NCBI GenBank assembly: GCA_010645155.1
Contig: CM021318.1
Location: 7,610,789 to 7,674,788 of the forward strand
Origin: Tigriopus japonicus
Taxonomy: Eukaryota; Arthropoda; Copepoda; Harpacticoida; Harpacticidae
Length of the DNA: 64,000 nucleotides
Direction of reading: 5' to 3'
Position numbers and translations under genes: made by a program. The notes beneath the pieces are model-generated. The model was given only the letters and a program-made list of their open reading frames with translations, was not told the DNA's origin and searched no databases. Shown here one piece after another: positions 51,156 to 62,851 of this stretch (position 1 is the stretch's first letter; each line of letters opens with the position of its first letter).

Positions 51156-54100
51156 AGTGAGAGCGTGTGTTAGCGAAGGTGGAAGTAGTATTGCAGAAGG
51201 CTCCTCCACCTTCTATGTTTCGACGTTATCATCATCATTCATGTCTGGCTATCCACCTATCCTCCTGTGGTTTCGTTACTACCAAGAGCAAGCAGGCGAT
51301 TTCGTAAAGAGGCCTTGATTTTCTTCCCAGCGCTCGACTCAGACGGAAGAATTAACCACAGACTTGATGTAGTCCCCAGATGAAGATGTTCTTACTTTTA
51401 CGTACTATTCCGCATTGACATAGGATTTTCCCTCTTGTTCTTTTAGATACTGAGCTTGACAAGATCGCTTTTAAAAAAAATATCGAATTTAGTTTTTAAG
51501 CCGTTTGGATGTCTATGACTGTCACGATTGAAACGCTTGTTGGCTATGTGAAGCAAGTTGCGCTTGGAAAAATGTTACCTTTCCTTGGTGGATGTGCTGT
51601 TCTGGCAAGCCTACATCATGGTACCTTGCTTTACTTACTCTTTGCTCAGGTTGGTGCTTGGGAAATGTCCTTGTAAGTCAGGAAGAAGCATGATCATCAC
51701 GGTGGATTGGTGGTACTAGTGAGTGCCAAAGGAAGCTAGGCTATTCTTCCACGTAGGAGAGTCTTCTTTGAATGCTCTAGCCAAAAAAGAAACAATGTCG
51801 AGGCAATCTTTCCGGCGCGTTTGAATGTGTTTGTCGACTCACATGAGGCCAACGAAACGTGGAGCGCTTCGGGTTTTTTTAACCAACAGGTGTATTTATG
51901 TGAAGTTGTGTCCGAATAAAAACCTTGTGACCCTATTACTGTCAAATCAGAGTCCGTGAATCAAGTGACTTTCTCCCAACACTTGTTCTTGTAACTAGAC
52001 ATGGCGCTAGGAATACCCCTTGAACAACCTCCTCGCAATATAAGGACGAGGAGATTCTAACTCCCTCATAGAATGCATAAGCTTCTTTATTCTATAACTT
52101 TCTTGACAAAGAAGGACTTCATTTACCTTCAAAGACCAAAAAGACCTGTTGAACTCTCTCCTTGAAAACTTTTATTTCACTTCCCGGGCTCGACTAGCTC
52201 ACGAATAGCCCTTGGCTTGGAATTGTGTTTCCTACACACCGTTCTATGTGGCAGAGCAGTGAACGATCGAGGACTTCTTAATGGAGACGGGAAGGGAAGG
52301 AGAGGTGGAGGGAGGAGGGAGAAGTACGTAGAGCTTGCTAGGACTGGCTTGTAAGCCGAGATGGCTTGAGAAAGTGGCAATTGAGGATTTAAAATACGGA
52401 TTTTAACTTTAAAGGGAATCTTACCTCTATGGAGACACAGGAGGTGAATGAAAAAAGAAAACATGACGGGAGAAAGAACCAGAGAGAGAGGCATGCACGC
52501 ATGTGTGGAGAGAAAGGACGAAATGAGGTTGAGAAATCCGACAGATTGCGCAATGAATCTCAGGTCTAGGTTTTGCCTGGATTACCATCTGATCTATTCA
52601 TTTACTTGTACGACATAACGGCTGTTTAATCATTCGTTTTTTAAAGTCTCTTTTTGTAATAGGGTGGTAGAAAAATTAGTATCTAGGGAATTACAATAAC
52701 ACTGATCTATGCAATTGCATTTTTAGAATAACAATTAGTGCGGTATAGTAAAACGGTAAGCATCACCGATTTTTTTTTCTTTTTACCCATACTCTCTCTC
52801 TATCCTTTCATAAATATTCTGGGTGCTCGAACAATTAACAATAAACATGAAAACCAAAATTTTGGTTTCACATGATATTGACCTAAACCATAATGAAAGC
52901 AATAAAATGAAACTAACAAACCCCGGTGCCTAAGGGATCTCAAGAAGAATTTGTGAATAAACAAATTTTAGATAAAAATATTTGACACGCATGGGAAGTT
53001 GAAAAATCAATCTCGGCCTTTAATGCTGGTTTGGTAAGGCAGTGAAATACAAAAAAAAATGTCAAAATTTGCTTTAAAGTCCTTGCCGCAATCTCTTCGG
53101 CGAGAACAAATATACCTGACGCCTAATCCTACCCTAGAAGCTTTTTTCTCTAGAATATCTTAATAATATATGAGTACATAAAAATGAGTGTCAACTTATT
53201 TCTAAAATTCCGAAATATTGGCTAATCTCTGAGTATTGTAAGAATTAGAAATTGACAACAATTTTTGCTAAATCAAAGTGGTTCGTTATATCAGACTTAG
53301 TAAGGTGCAACAATTGATGAGGCAATGTATCTATCCCATGTGAGGGGGTTCCAAATATGTTCGACATTCTTGCACATTTCCTAGTGCTGTGAACTCATAC
53401 TAACTTGACGATTTGGAAGGAGTCTTTCAATCTTGTGATACTGCCAGCTTCAAAAGTAGGTTACCTGAAGCGAGACTTTCTGAAGGGCATCCATCTGGTT
53501 GTAGCTGTCTCCTTCAAGACTTTTACAAACCTCTGAAGTCACTTTCAAAAAATCCAAGGCAAGGGAGTAGGAAGAAGAAGAGAAGGAAGCCCTGCCATTT
53601 GAACCGTGGCAGCCTGTTTGTGAGAGGGCTGCCCATTTCAAGGTTTGGCACCACTCCGGGCTTCTCGTCATGATCATCAGGTGGCAAGCTGGCTTTTCGA
53701 ACAAATCCTCTAGAGCAGGCAATGTAGCAAGAGCAGTAGTGCATACAAATACGTGGTGGTGCCCCAGCGAACAGTACTTCTAGACCGGGGCTTACAGAAC
53801 TTACAGAGCAAAGAAAGATGGCTTTTAGAGGCCAACAACTACTACGGCAAGAAAGAGAACGACCGACTAGAGAGCGCCTAAGAGCAATCTTCATCTATCC
53901 AAGAGAACGAACGAACGAACGAACAAACGGTCGGACAGATGATCGAACCGAGGAGTACGACGGTCGGTAGGCGGGTGGGTGATGGGTGACTCTGGACTGT
54001 CGATGGATGGACTTGAATTTCCGACAACGGCAAGCTCTTGTTCTCAATTTCTGCCCCGAGACCTGGGAGTCAAGGGAGCCAGCCACTTTCCCGAAAGAAA

Positions 54101-54299
54101 TGAAGAAGTGGCCACAGAGCACCACCACCACCATCACCACCAGCACCGCGACTCACTTCATTGAAAGGGCGCTCTACTCGGGGTGGAGGACGAGACGAGA
54201 GATGATGGCATTGGAAGAAACTCGGTGAGAGCTCCTCTGTTGCGAAAAAAAACCTTCAAATTGCTTCAGCGCTCTACTGACTTACGTATTGCGGCCAGA

Positions 54300-54700
54300 A
54301 AGGAGACGGGCGCCGCCGCCGCTTTTCAGTCGCAAAGAGGAGCTCGCGCTGGATACTTTTATGGAGGAGAGGAGGAAGGTAGGGGACGACTCCAATGGAG
54401 GTAGCAAGTGGCAGGCAGATCTTTGTAGAGGGAACGGAGAAAGGGGAAGAAGAGAAGAGCAGAGAGAAAGAGAGGGAGGGAGGAGAGGGGGAAGAGACGG
54501 AAAAAGTGCCAGAGGAGCTCTGAACACGTAGGACTGTGCACTTGTTGATTGCTCGTGGAGAGAGTTGGACGGAGACGTGTAGGCTCCGATCTGATCCTCG
54601 TCTTGGAACACCAGCAACCACTCGTCCCACACTTGGAGAAAAAGTCTGATCCAAACTGTTCCTCCCTTTTTTTCTAGACCGGATGCAACGCTAAAGACTG
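54300..54700 (+). promoter_or_regulatory. GA-rich candidate promoter / 5' UTR region of the zinc-finger gene
   Basis: About 54360-54510 is strongly purine-biased on the plus strand, with many GAGAG and GGGAGG motifs that could bind GAGA-type factors. It ends before a strong 3' splice site (pyrimidine tract with AG at 54676-54677) about 110 bp upstream of the ATG. The transcription start is therefore upstream of 54676, or the site receives a trans-spliced leader. The promoter role is inferred from composition and position. Confidence 0.35.
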
Positions 54701-54790
54701 ACATCAGCATAATACTCTTCGGATTGCAATACCTATTCAGTGAGGCATAATCATTCTACCTAAATACTCCAAACCATCGTCATTATCATC

Positions 54791-57700
54791 ATGGGAGAGC
54801 ACGGCTTCTCATGTGACAAGTGTCCAAGGACTTTCAAACTTGAAGAGTTCTTCGAAAAGCATAAGAAAGTTCATGAGTTGAAAAAGCAACATGTGTGTGA
54901 GGTGTGCGGATTCGTTTATGGCGCAGCCAAAGGCCTTGAAGGTCATCTCAAGACTCACAGCGATGATGAAATCTTGGCTGCCTCCAGTAAAGGTTCACCC
55001 AAAAGGGATGAAGAGAACAATCCGCCTTATAGCATGGACTTCAGGTACTTGCAACCTTTTGGGGTTCTCACTTCGGGCCAAGCAAAGCCTCCAGCTCCAA
55101 GAAGTGAGAAGTCCAGTTCTACCGAGACTGAAGATCTCAAGGTCTCGCCACATGGTGGTACTGGCTCATACGAAATTTATGGTAAGTCTATCAAGATCCA
55201 AAATTATTTCTTCAAGTGTAATCTTCTAGGGTCCCTTCAAGCCAAAGATGGTATAAAATTACAATCACAAGCTTTTACGCAGATTTTCTTTTTCGTCTTC
55301 AGATTCGGTACCAGATATGAATGATGTCACTCTAGTCAGCCAAAACGATAACGGTTTCTTCTCATGCTGTATTTGCAAAAGAGAATTCTCCGGACTCAAT
55401 AGTTTGAAGAAACACTTGCCTATCCACACCCGGAAGGTTCAGCATGCTTGTGACATTTGTGGACATGTGTTCGGGAAGAAGGAGTACCTTTTGGATCATA
55501 TGAGGAAGCACACCGGAGAGGTCAGTCCTATCTGTGAAGTGTGCGACCAGACTTTCAACAAGACTCTCAAGTTGAAAGAACACATGAAGATCCATCGAAA
55601 CTTTCATCCTGATGGGACAGTCAATACTGTGTTACCATTCCGCTGCCACATTTGTCGGGAGGTCTTTCAACAAGCCAAGGTCCTCAACAACCATCTGACA
55701 TCAACCCATGCCTCAGAAACCCTTTACAACTGTGACCTTTGTCAAGCCAGCTTTGGCGACGTCAGGAGTAAAAACCATCACATGTACAATGTTCACCAAG
55801 TGGACAGTTTCAATCAGAAGTGCGTGTGGTGCCCCATCTGCCACCACGGGTTTACCAGACAATACAACTTAAAAGTCCATCTTTTAAGGGCTCATGGTAA
55901 AGAATACTCTGAAAATAACTTTACCAAAGCTGAATGGGAATCAATCACAAAGCCTAGTGGACAAAGTGGAACTCCATTACCAATGCCACCTTCCCACGCT
56001 TCCTTGGATGGTTTATCTAATAAGGATAAGCAAGCTATTCTTATCCAACATGCCTCGAATCCCATTTTCAAGGCCAATTTGGAAAGGATTGTGGCAAACG
56101 GGAGCAAACCCGTGACCCACTATTTTGATCAACTCAAAGGAACTCAAATTTTCTCTTGTCAAACCTGCCAGGAGAAATTCCATAGGAAGAGCGACCTCTT
56201 TATTCATTTGGAGCATTCACATCAAATGCCCGTTTTCAGTTGCACTAGCTGCGGAGAAAAGTTCATGGATTTTGTCGAGTTAAGGGACCATATCACCGCC
56301 GCACACATGGATGGTGGAAAACCTATCCAGATTCGGAATGGAGATGATCCACCAATCATGACCATCAAGCCCATCAATACCAATGTAACTAATGGGAACA
56401 TGGTCAAACCTAAAAGACGTCCTGGACCTGCATCCAAGACTAACGCTCCCATGGAGAATCGCATGGCTTCCACAAACCTACCCAGTCACCTTGAGGCCGC
56501 CCTTGAGGATAATGACGGCAATGGTTACCCTTGTAAGGATTGTGGAAAAGTCTTGCAACACAAGCAAAGCTACGTATCGCACATGAGGGTTATCCATGGA
56601 AGTTATTACGGAGGCAACAAGTGGAAGGGTAGCTCTGTCGTGGACATGATTTTGGAGGAATCAGTGAAGATGTCACCCAAAAAACGTGTACCTAAAGGCA
56701 GCCCAGACGCAAATGCCACCATCTGTTCAGTTTGTGAGCAAGTGTTTCCCAACCCTAGCAGTCTCCGCAATCATGTCGTCAATGTTCACATCAATGGCCA
56801 AAGCCACACATGCGACCTCTGTGGAAAAGCATTTTTGAGCCAAGAGAATTTGGATGCTCATACTCAAGCAAAGCATCCAAATCTTCACAAACGCTTGCAA
56901 TCTCTGCGGGACGCCCTTGGACTTGCAGAAGACAGTACTGCAAAACTAGACGGACAATTACCCCGACTTACCCACTCTCTTTCTAACATGAGTCAAACTA
57001 GCTCAGGTATTTCTTCGCTTTCAGATGAAAAGTCCTCTTCGTTGCCTTCCACCTCTGTCATTTCTCTCTCAACTATTTCTCTTTCAACTTCTTTGTCTTC
57101 GTCTTTAAATTCTTGTACTGCCTCTGTTACCCCTTCTGCTTCCCTGTCCAATGATTCTCGTCAGATCCATTTGGATTTTCCAACAGTTACAAAGGACGCC
57201 AACAACAATAGTAACAATAATAGTAATAATAATAATAACAACAACAACAACAACGACGATGAGGAAGAGGACGAGGGCGATGAGAACAACAATAACAACA
57301 ACAACACCATCATTGTGGATCCCACCGAAGTCGGAATTACGGGCGCCGTCCTTACCTCTCAACCTCCAGGGTCCAATAGAAAGAAGAACTCCATTTGTAA
57401 AGTCTGTGGGGTGGTCTTGAGTCCAAAGACCAATGTTAATGTTCACATGAGAACCCACTCGGGAGCGCGGCCTTACCAATGTGTCCTCTGTCTTAACAAA
57501 TTCCGTCAAAAAGCTCACCTTATGAAGCATTTCCGCTGTAGCCACAATCAGAAGCGACCGCCCTTCATTTGTCTTTTCTGTCCTGATGAGTGCCAGTCCT
57601 CGAATGACCTTTACCGTCACATTACAGATAAGCATAAGAAAGAGACTGATGAGCTGATCAAGCTCAATGGCCTCCAAGCTCCACCCGAGGAGGACCACAT

Positions 57701-59159
57701 TCAAATTGAGACTGAAAACCTATCACTGCCTATCAAAGAGGAAGTGGTGGTGTCTCAGCCTCAGGTGGTCCAATCTCCTCCACCAATCCCTCCTCAACTC
57801 AAGCAGATCCAGGAACCTCTCATCCCGCCACCAAGACTCTCAACGCCCAAAAGTGAGATCGAGGTGGGAGAGATCCGGATTCGTGAAGAAGAGGAGGAAG
57901 ACGAGGAGGAGGATGACATTCGGTATGAGCCTATTACCGAGCCATTCCTATTTGAAGGAGAGATCATCCATCCTTGCTACGTTGTCTTGCCATTTGTAAC
58001 TGATAAAGACATCGAGGTTTGCATCCGAAAATCTGCCAATGTAAGTATTCATTCATTGGCTCCTCTGCTTTGAAAGGATGAAGTGAAATAATTTCGTCTA
58101 TTTCACAGGATTTCTTCAATCATAATGAAGAAGATGACCGTGAGGAAGGCGAACTTACCATTGATGAGAGCCATATTGACGAAGACCACCACAATCAAGT
58201 CAAGCGGGATGGAAGTCCAGTTTTAGAGTCACTTCTACAAAAAGCTGCCCCACTTCCTCCTGCACTTCTTAACGAATTCCTCCAAAAGTGCGTGGCCTAA
58301 TCTTATTTTCATGGAAACATTACTTCATCTATGAAAACATATTGTTTTAGGAAAAAGGAATCCTTAGCCGCATATAATGCAGAGGACATAAACCTAGGTC
58401 TCCAAAACCCAGCTTTCTACCCCAACTTAGGGGACTTCAGTCTTCCCTTCTCCCTATCCAGCCTTTGGAAAAAGAAGATTGACGTCATCCATCCAGAGAC
58501 TATCCGGCAGTTGGAGATGATGGAGAAAATCGAACAAATCAAGCAACTGAATGCTCCCATGAGGGAAAATGTCAATTCCACCTACAGCAAGCCCAAGCCT
58601 GCTAGTAAAAAGCGCAAGCCCGAACCTCCTGTCCAGGATGACATGATGCCATTGAATTTAAAGCAGCGAAAGCTGTCCGATTCCGACCACGCTTCAAACG
58701 ATTCGGCGCCCGGAACCTCGACGCAAGTCAGCGAGTACGAGGTCAAGATCCAGAACGATTACTGGCCCGTGGATTGCATCAAGTGCAACGTTAGATTGGA
58801 TGGCTTGGACAACTTCAACTTACATATGAATGATCACTGGAGCGACGATAAGTGTTGTCCCGTTTGTGGCCTTCTCATTAACAGCAAGCGATTTAACTTC
58901 AAGCAACACCTTAAAATTCACACTGGCGAGAAACCTTTCACTTGCAACATTTGCAACCGGAGCTTTAGACAGAAGGTGAGTTACAGGATCGAGCAACTTG
59001 CACGGTTGCGCTACCAAGTAACCAGGTTGGATAGGTTGAGTGAGTCTGATTTAGCTTGACATGAGGGCCCGTGCTCTTTAATTCTTTCATGATCAAGATT
59101 TTCTATTTCTTTTGCAGGCCCACATGATCAAGCACATCACCACTCATCGACAAAACTGA
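54791..59159 (+). CDS. C2H2 zinc-finger protein with 19 fingers, poly-Asn and acidic tracts
   Basis: Probable nuclear DNA-binding regulator; targets unknown. Coding exons: 54791-55181, 55303-58040, 58109-58287, 58351-58975, 59118-59159 (TGA). Joins keep frame and give 1324 residues. I count 19 C2H2 fingers in clusters: two N-terminal (FSCDKCPRTF, HVCEVCGFVY), eight from about residue 140 (CCICKREF to FSCTSCGEKF), three mid-protein (YPCKDCGKV, ICSVCEQVF, HTCDLCGKAF), three after the Asn tract (ICKVCGVVL, YQCVLCLNKF, FICLFCPDEC) and three C-terminal, the last split by the final intron (FTCNICNRSFRQK|AHMIKHITTH). Only a few linkers are the classic TGEKPF type, so many fingers may act independently or bind protein or RNA. 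A Ser-rich segment precedes a poly-Asn run with DDEEEDEGDE (about 57200-57305), and a second acidic block lies near 57880-57920. No BTB, ZAD or SET domain. I cannot name an orthologue. Confidence 0.9.
57199..57305 (+). repeat. AAC/AAT trinucleotide run encoding poly-Asn with an acidic insert
   Basis: In-frame AAT/AAC codons encode two Asn runs separated by an Asp/Glu stretch. The codons are mixed rather than one pure triplet, which limits slippage. The length is probably polymorphic. Confidence 0.85.
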
Positions 59160-59441
59160 ATATACTCTTGACAATTCTCAATGAAATACGCATAATACCA
59201 ATCACTCACCAATCAAGCCATAACCAACCACCTCAAAAAATGGTTTGTCACCAATCATCAAAGTTGATGTAAAAACGCATAATTTTGGAAACTATTGATT
59301 TTACTCTTGCACCCATCTCCCCTAATAAGTCACGTCTTCACTTTTGTCTGAGATTGTATTTAACTATTTATTTTTTTGACCGTTTTATACATACATATTC
59401 TTTATATATTTTGTGTCATCTCCGCTTTGATTTGTAGAAGG

Positions 59442-59447
59442 AATAAA
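59442..59447 (+). terminator. Poly(A) signal of the zinc-finger gene
   Basis: AATAAA about 280 bp after the TGA stop, in an AT-rich 3' flank and followed by a T-rich tract. On the opposite strand AATAAA occurs at 59372-59367, the likely signal for the convergent calpain gene, so the two 3' UTRs probably overlap by several tens of bases. Confidence 0.55.
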
Positions 59448-59599
59448 AAATTTTTTTGTTAGAATTTAATTTTTCATGGCACGGATTGAATAAGTCACTT
59501 GGAAGAAGACGTTACCAAAAGCACCACGATCATACCATTGCAATTTGATTCCAGAAAAAAGTAAAGGCCTCTCTGTGTAATAGGTTTGTCTTTTAAGGT

Positions 59600-62500
59600 T
59601 TAAAGCGTCTTTAGGTCTTCGTAAGTCTCCACTTCAACAGTGACGTGACCAGGAAATACCTCGCTTTTCTTGCTTCCCTTTCCAGTTAAATTGAGAACCA
59701 ATGTGGAAGGTTCCGAATTTGGGGCCAAAGCTAATGCTTGACCCATAAAAGAGTCCATCACTAGGTTTTTGTTCCAAATTTGAATCTTGATGGGCTTCTC
59801 AGGATTTTTCCGATAAAAGATTGCTTTGCAATTCCATTCCGGAGATAGGTCGTCGGTTCGAACGGCACTCCTCACTTTCTTACCCTCGCAATTGATAATA
59901 CAATAGGGATCCGATTCTAAAAGAAAAGCAAGTTGTTACAGATCGAAAAGCAATACCTTAAAATATGATGCCCCTATTTTAACTTTCGTTTTTTTTTAAA
60001 TATTCGACACGGCACATAATGTTTTTTTTAAATCGGGCTTCTTCGTTCATGCACACCTAAAATCTATCAACTCTTTTTATGTTTTTCCTCAAAATGGTGC
60101 TGCAAAAAGTTCAGAAAACATTCTTGCACAAAGAACGGCATCATTGTTGAACATATCTTAATGCAAATTTTATTTGGGTAGATAATGTTTTCGCAAAGTT
60201 CCTTTTTGACCCAAAAAAGCGTTAAAACCGTTAAAACGCACCGGCTTTATGAAAGTTCAAATACCCAACTCTACAAAATAGTAAGTTATTTTTAGATGTT
60301 AATATATCTACAACCTTATTTGAGGATACTTTTGCATAACAAATGTGCTATGCTGTAACAAATCCTGCCGTATATCTTGTGGGTTTTAATGGGTTTAAAA
60401 TAAAAAAATGAATATGAAAAAAACGTTAGTTAAAAAAAATCCCACACATATCGTAAGATAAAAAAGCCACTGACTGAAATGTTTTAGTTTCTCTCAAACA
60501 AAAACAAGTTTTGATACGATTGACCTGAAAGGTAATGGACGGCTAAGTGGAACTTACGTGAAAACGTGTCGCTATTCTGCAATCCAGAAGCTCCTTTCAC
60601 GGTGACTTTGGTCAATAGAACAGGTGGACTGGCACAACATTTCCACCAAGCAGGCACAGGGAAATGTTTTTCCAATTTCTGAACATTGGCGTCAGAATCG
60701 GTGAAGATTCTGAGAAGAAAGTTCCTGGATTCGCCGGGATTCAGAGTGGTTGGAATGATGACATAACGGCCTTTCTTCAGTGTTGTCTTGAGGAAGATGT
60801 GCTTGGACAAAATGTAATCAGAGTTGCAAATCCCTTCTTGCGTTTTGTGAACACGGTATTTGCGGTTTTCCTCCACTTTCATGATGTGAAAACCGATTAC
60901 TAAGAGCTTCCGCTTTTCCACAAATTTATCACGGCAATCTTCTTGGGATAGTTGCACGATGACCTCATCTTCGTCTTTGGTGATATCGAACCGATATTGA
61001 GGATTATTCACGAAGGTCTCAGGATGGTTCAGACAACCTCCAGAGCGATCTTCGATGTCGCTCTTTTTCCAAGCATCAAACAACTGCTCTTCACACCACG
61101 TTTTCGAGAAAGAGAACACGGACGTGTTGATTACTCGGCAAATAGACATATCCGTGAATTGATGCAAAAAATCATCAAACGGCATCCTAAAATTATTATG
61201 ATACATATCTAAGCTTTACTTTTTTTGAAGTGTCTCTATCAGAGCTCACCAAAATTCGCCATCGTCGTCAAAGGTCAGTCCAAGTTTCTCTCGTTCTTTT
61301 TCAGAGATGTTGGACCATTCTGGAGATCTAGAAAGGAGTCGGATGAGGGAGTAGCAAGAGTAGAGATAATCCGAATGAGCGCCGCCATCATTTCTGTGGA
61401 TCATTTGGTGATGAAGGGATTGAATTTTCAATGGTTTGTAATCAGTTACAATCAAGTTAATTCATTTCAGCATTGTTAATGTAAGCTTTTGTCCGGGAAA
61501 GGTTGGTTCACACGCACGGCTTTTAAATGGGTTGAATATTGTCAATCCATCACCAAACGACACAAACATTCAGGTTAGGCTTTTAAATATTAAATCTGTT
61601 AGTCAATCCTTACTTATCACCAAAAGGACCGGTCCACTCTTTTTGGCCCCAAGGATTTTGTAGTCGAATCAAATACAGTTTCTCCCTTCCCCTGTAGGAA
61701 TGACGAAATCATTGGTTTACATCTATATAATACAAAATTCTCTTGGTTTGCATCAAGAACTCACTTGAAGAGGTTTGAAAGACTGGTGCCTCCCAAAGGA
61801 ACTTTTTTTAAGGCTGTTATACCATAAGCATGTCCTTTAACCAATCCAAGATCTGTCCGTTGTTCCATTTCGGCCGAAGTGGTTGCCTTGATTGCACAAC
61901 ACATAAGTGCATGGTCTTCCATTTCCGTGATCAGAGACTTAAAAAATGCCTTTTTCTTCTCCAAGTCATCTGTTCGATAACCATTTACTTCACTGTCGAT
62001 TTCAATGACTTCAGAAACTCCACTCGTGAAGTCCACCAAAGCATCGGAAAGGTTTCCTCCGTCCAAAACCTCATACGTTCCGTGCAATCTTCAGAACTTG
62101 TATTTTATCAAAGAAAAGCAAAGGATTTTCCCTAGGAATAGTAACTCACTTGGCGTAGGCCTTTTCCAGCAATGCACCCCAGAATTCATTGTTATCCTTG
62201 GAATGAGAAAATAGAAGTTCTCCATTGTAAGTAGGTAGTTGATCATCCACACAAACTTCCACCCATTTCCCAAAGCGCCAGAAGTGGAAGCGGAAGATGC
62301 CAGAGTATTCATTTTCTTCGGTCCATTCTTGATCTTTCCAATCTGGGATCACTCGTTCCCACAAGGGTTTCTTGCCTGCCAAAACTGAACAGGCTGCCAC
62401 GAACCAACAATTTCCCAATTTACCTTGGGTGGCATCATGACCAGAAGCTCCATCCACAAATAAACTTGGTTGTTTGGTGATTTCCTACAGTTTTAGGCAA

Positions 62501-62714
62501 TTTTCAAGGTGGTGAGTTGAATCAATTTTGAAGATATTCTAGTCTTTCATACGTGTGGTCGTTTCCATTCAATATTCCTTGGCAGCTCTTTAGCTTTTTC
62601 TAGGCCGATGGAGCTTTCATTTGCCGGAAATATGGGATCTGACCATGGTACGCCCAAATCTTGATGATGTTTCCGAAGTTTGCCGTAGTTTTGGTCCTTG
62701 AACCTTTCAGCCAT
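59600..62714 (-). CDS. CAPN5: Calpain-5-like calcium-dependent cysteine protease
   Basis: Atypical intracellular calpain of the CAPN5/TRA-3 type, with a C2 domain instead of the penta-EF-hand. Exons 5' to 3' on the minus strand: 62714-62553, 62484-62150, 62088-61765, 61691-61614, 61327-61250, 61186-60558, 59916-59600 (TAA). All phases join and give 640 residues, the length of human CAPN5. The start begins [18 protein letters not shown] with an in-frame TGA six bases upstream. The triad is intact: Cys80 in [13 protein letters not shown], His252 in [10 protein letters not shown] and Asn286 in [10 protein letters not shown]. The calpain beta-sandwich follows ([38 protein letters not shown]). The C2 domain covers ~515-640, including [19 protein letters not shown] 3' splice site (AG at 62727-62726) 11 bases before the ATG shows the mRNA has an upstream leader, cis or trans. 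The carrier gene ends only 137 bp upstream on the same strand. Confidence 0.95.
59917..60557 (-). other. Calpain intron 6 (641 bp)
   Basis: AT-rich intron splitting the linker/C2 region. Nothing else recognised. Confidence 0.7.
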
Positions 62715-62805
62715 TGTTCACAGACCTGAAAAATGAAAAATAGTCGCTCCAGGGTTACTAAAATATCCACGATTGTGAGACAAAAGCTAAATTTGGCTAG
62801 GGTAC

Positions 62806-62811
62806 TTTATT
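62806..62811 (-). terminator. Poly(A) signal of the mitochondrial carrier
   Basis: AATAAA on the minus strand about 40 bases after the carrier stop and about 80 bases before the calpain 3' splice site. It implies a very short carrier 3' UTR. Confidence 0.55.
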
Positions 62812-62851
62812 ATCACGATTTGGCACTACAAATGGTTGGTAAAGACAAGGA

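Larger units (their letters stand above)
37916..54540. other. Long non-coding stretch between divergent pseudokinase and zinc-finger genes
   Basis: Apart from three short transposons (entered separately) and simple repeats, I recognise no gene. The missing 5' exons of the pseudokinase should lie here, and perhaps 5' UTR exons of the zinc-finger gene. Long frames at 49620-50258 (minus) and 47964-48335 (plus) show no family motifs. Simple repeats include (ACC)n at about 47148-47166, GAGT repeats near 48592-48610, (TG)n at 51122 and (GAAC)n at about 53905. Confidence 0.5.

Noticed and set aside
54274..54710. 126- and 142-codon minus-strand frames rich in Ser/Pro/Leu
   Set aside because: They are antisense to the GA-rich block; the composition explains the absence of stops.
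57105..57704. 199-codon minus-strand frame with long Val/Ile runs
   Set aside because: It is antisense to the poly-Asn and finger coding sequence.
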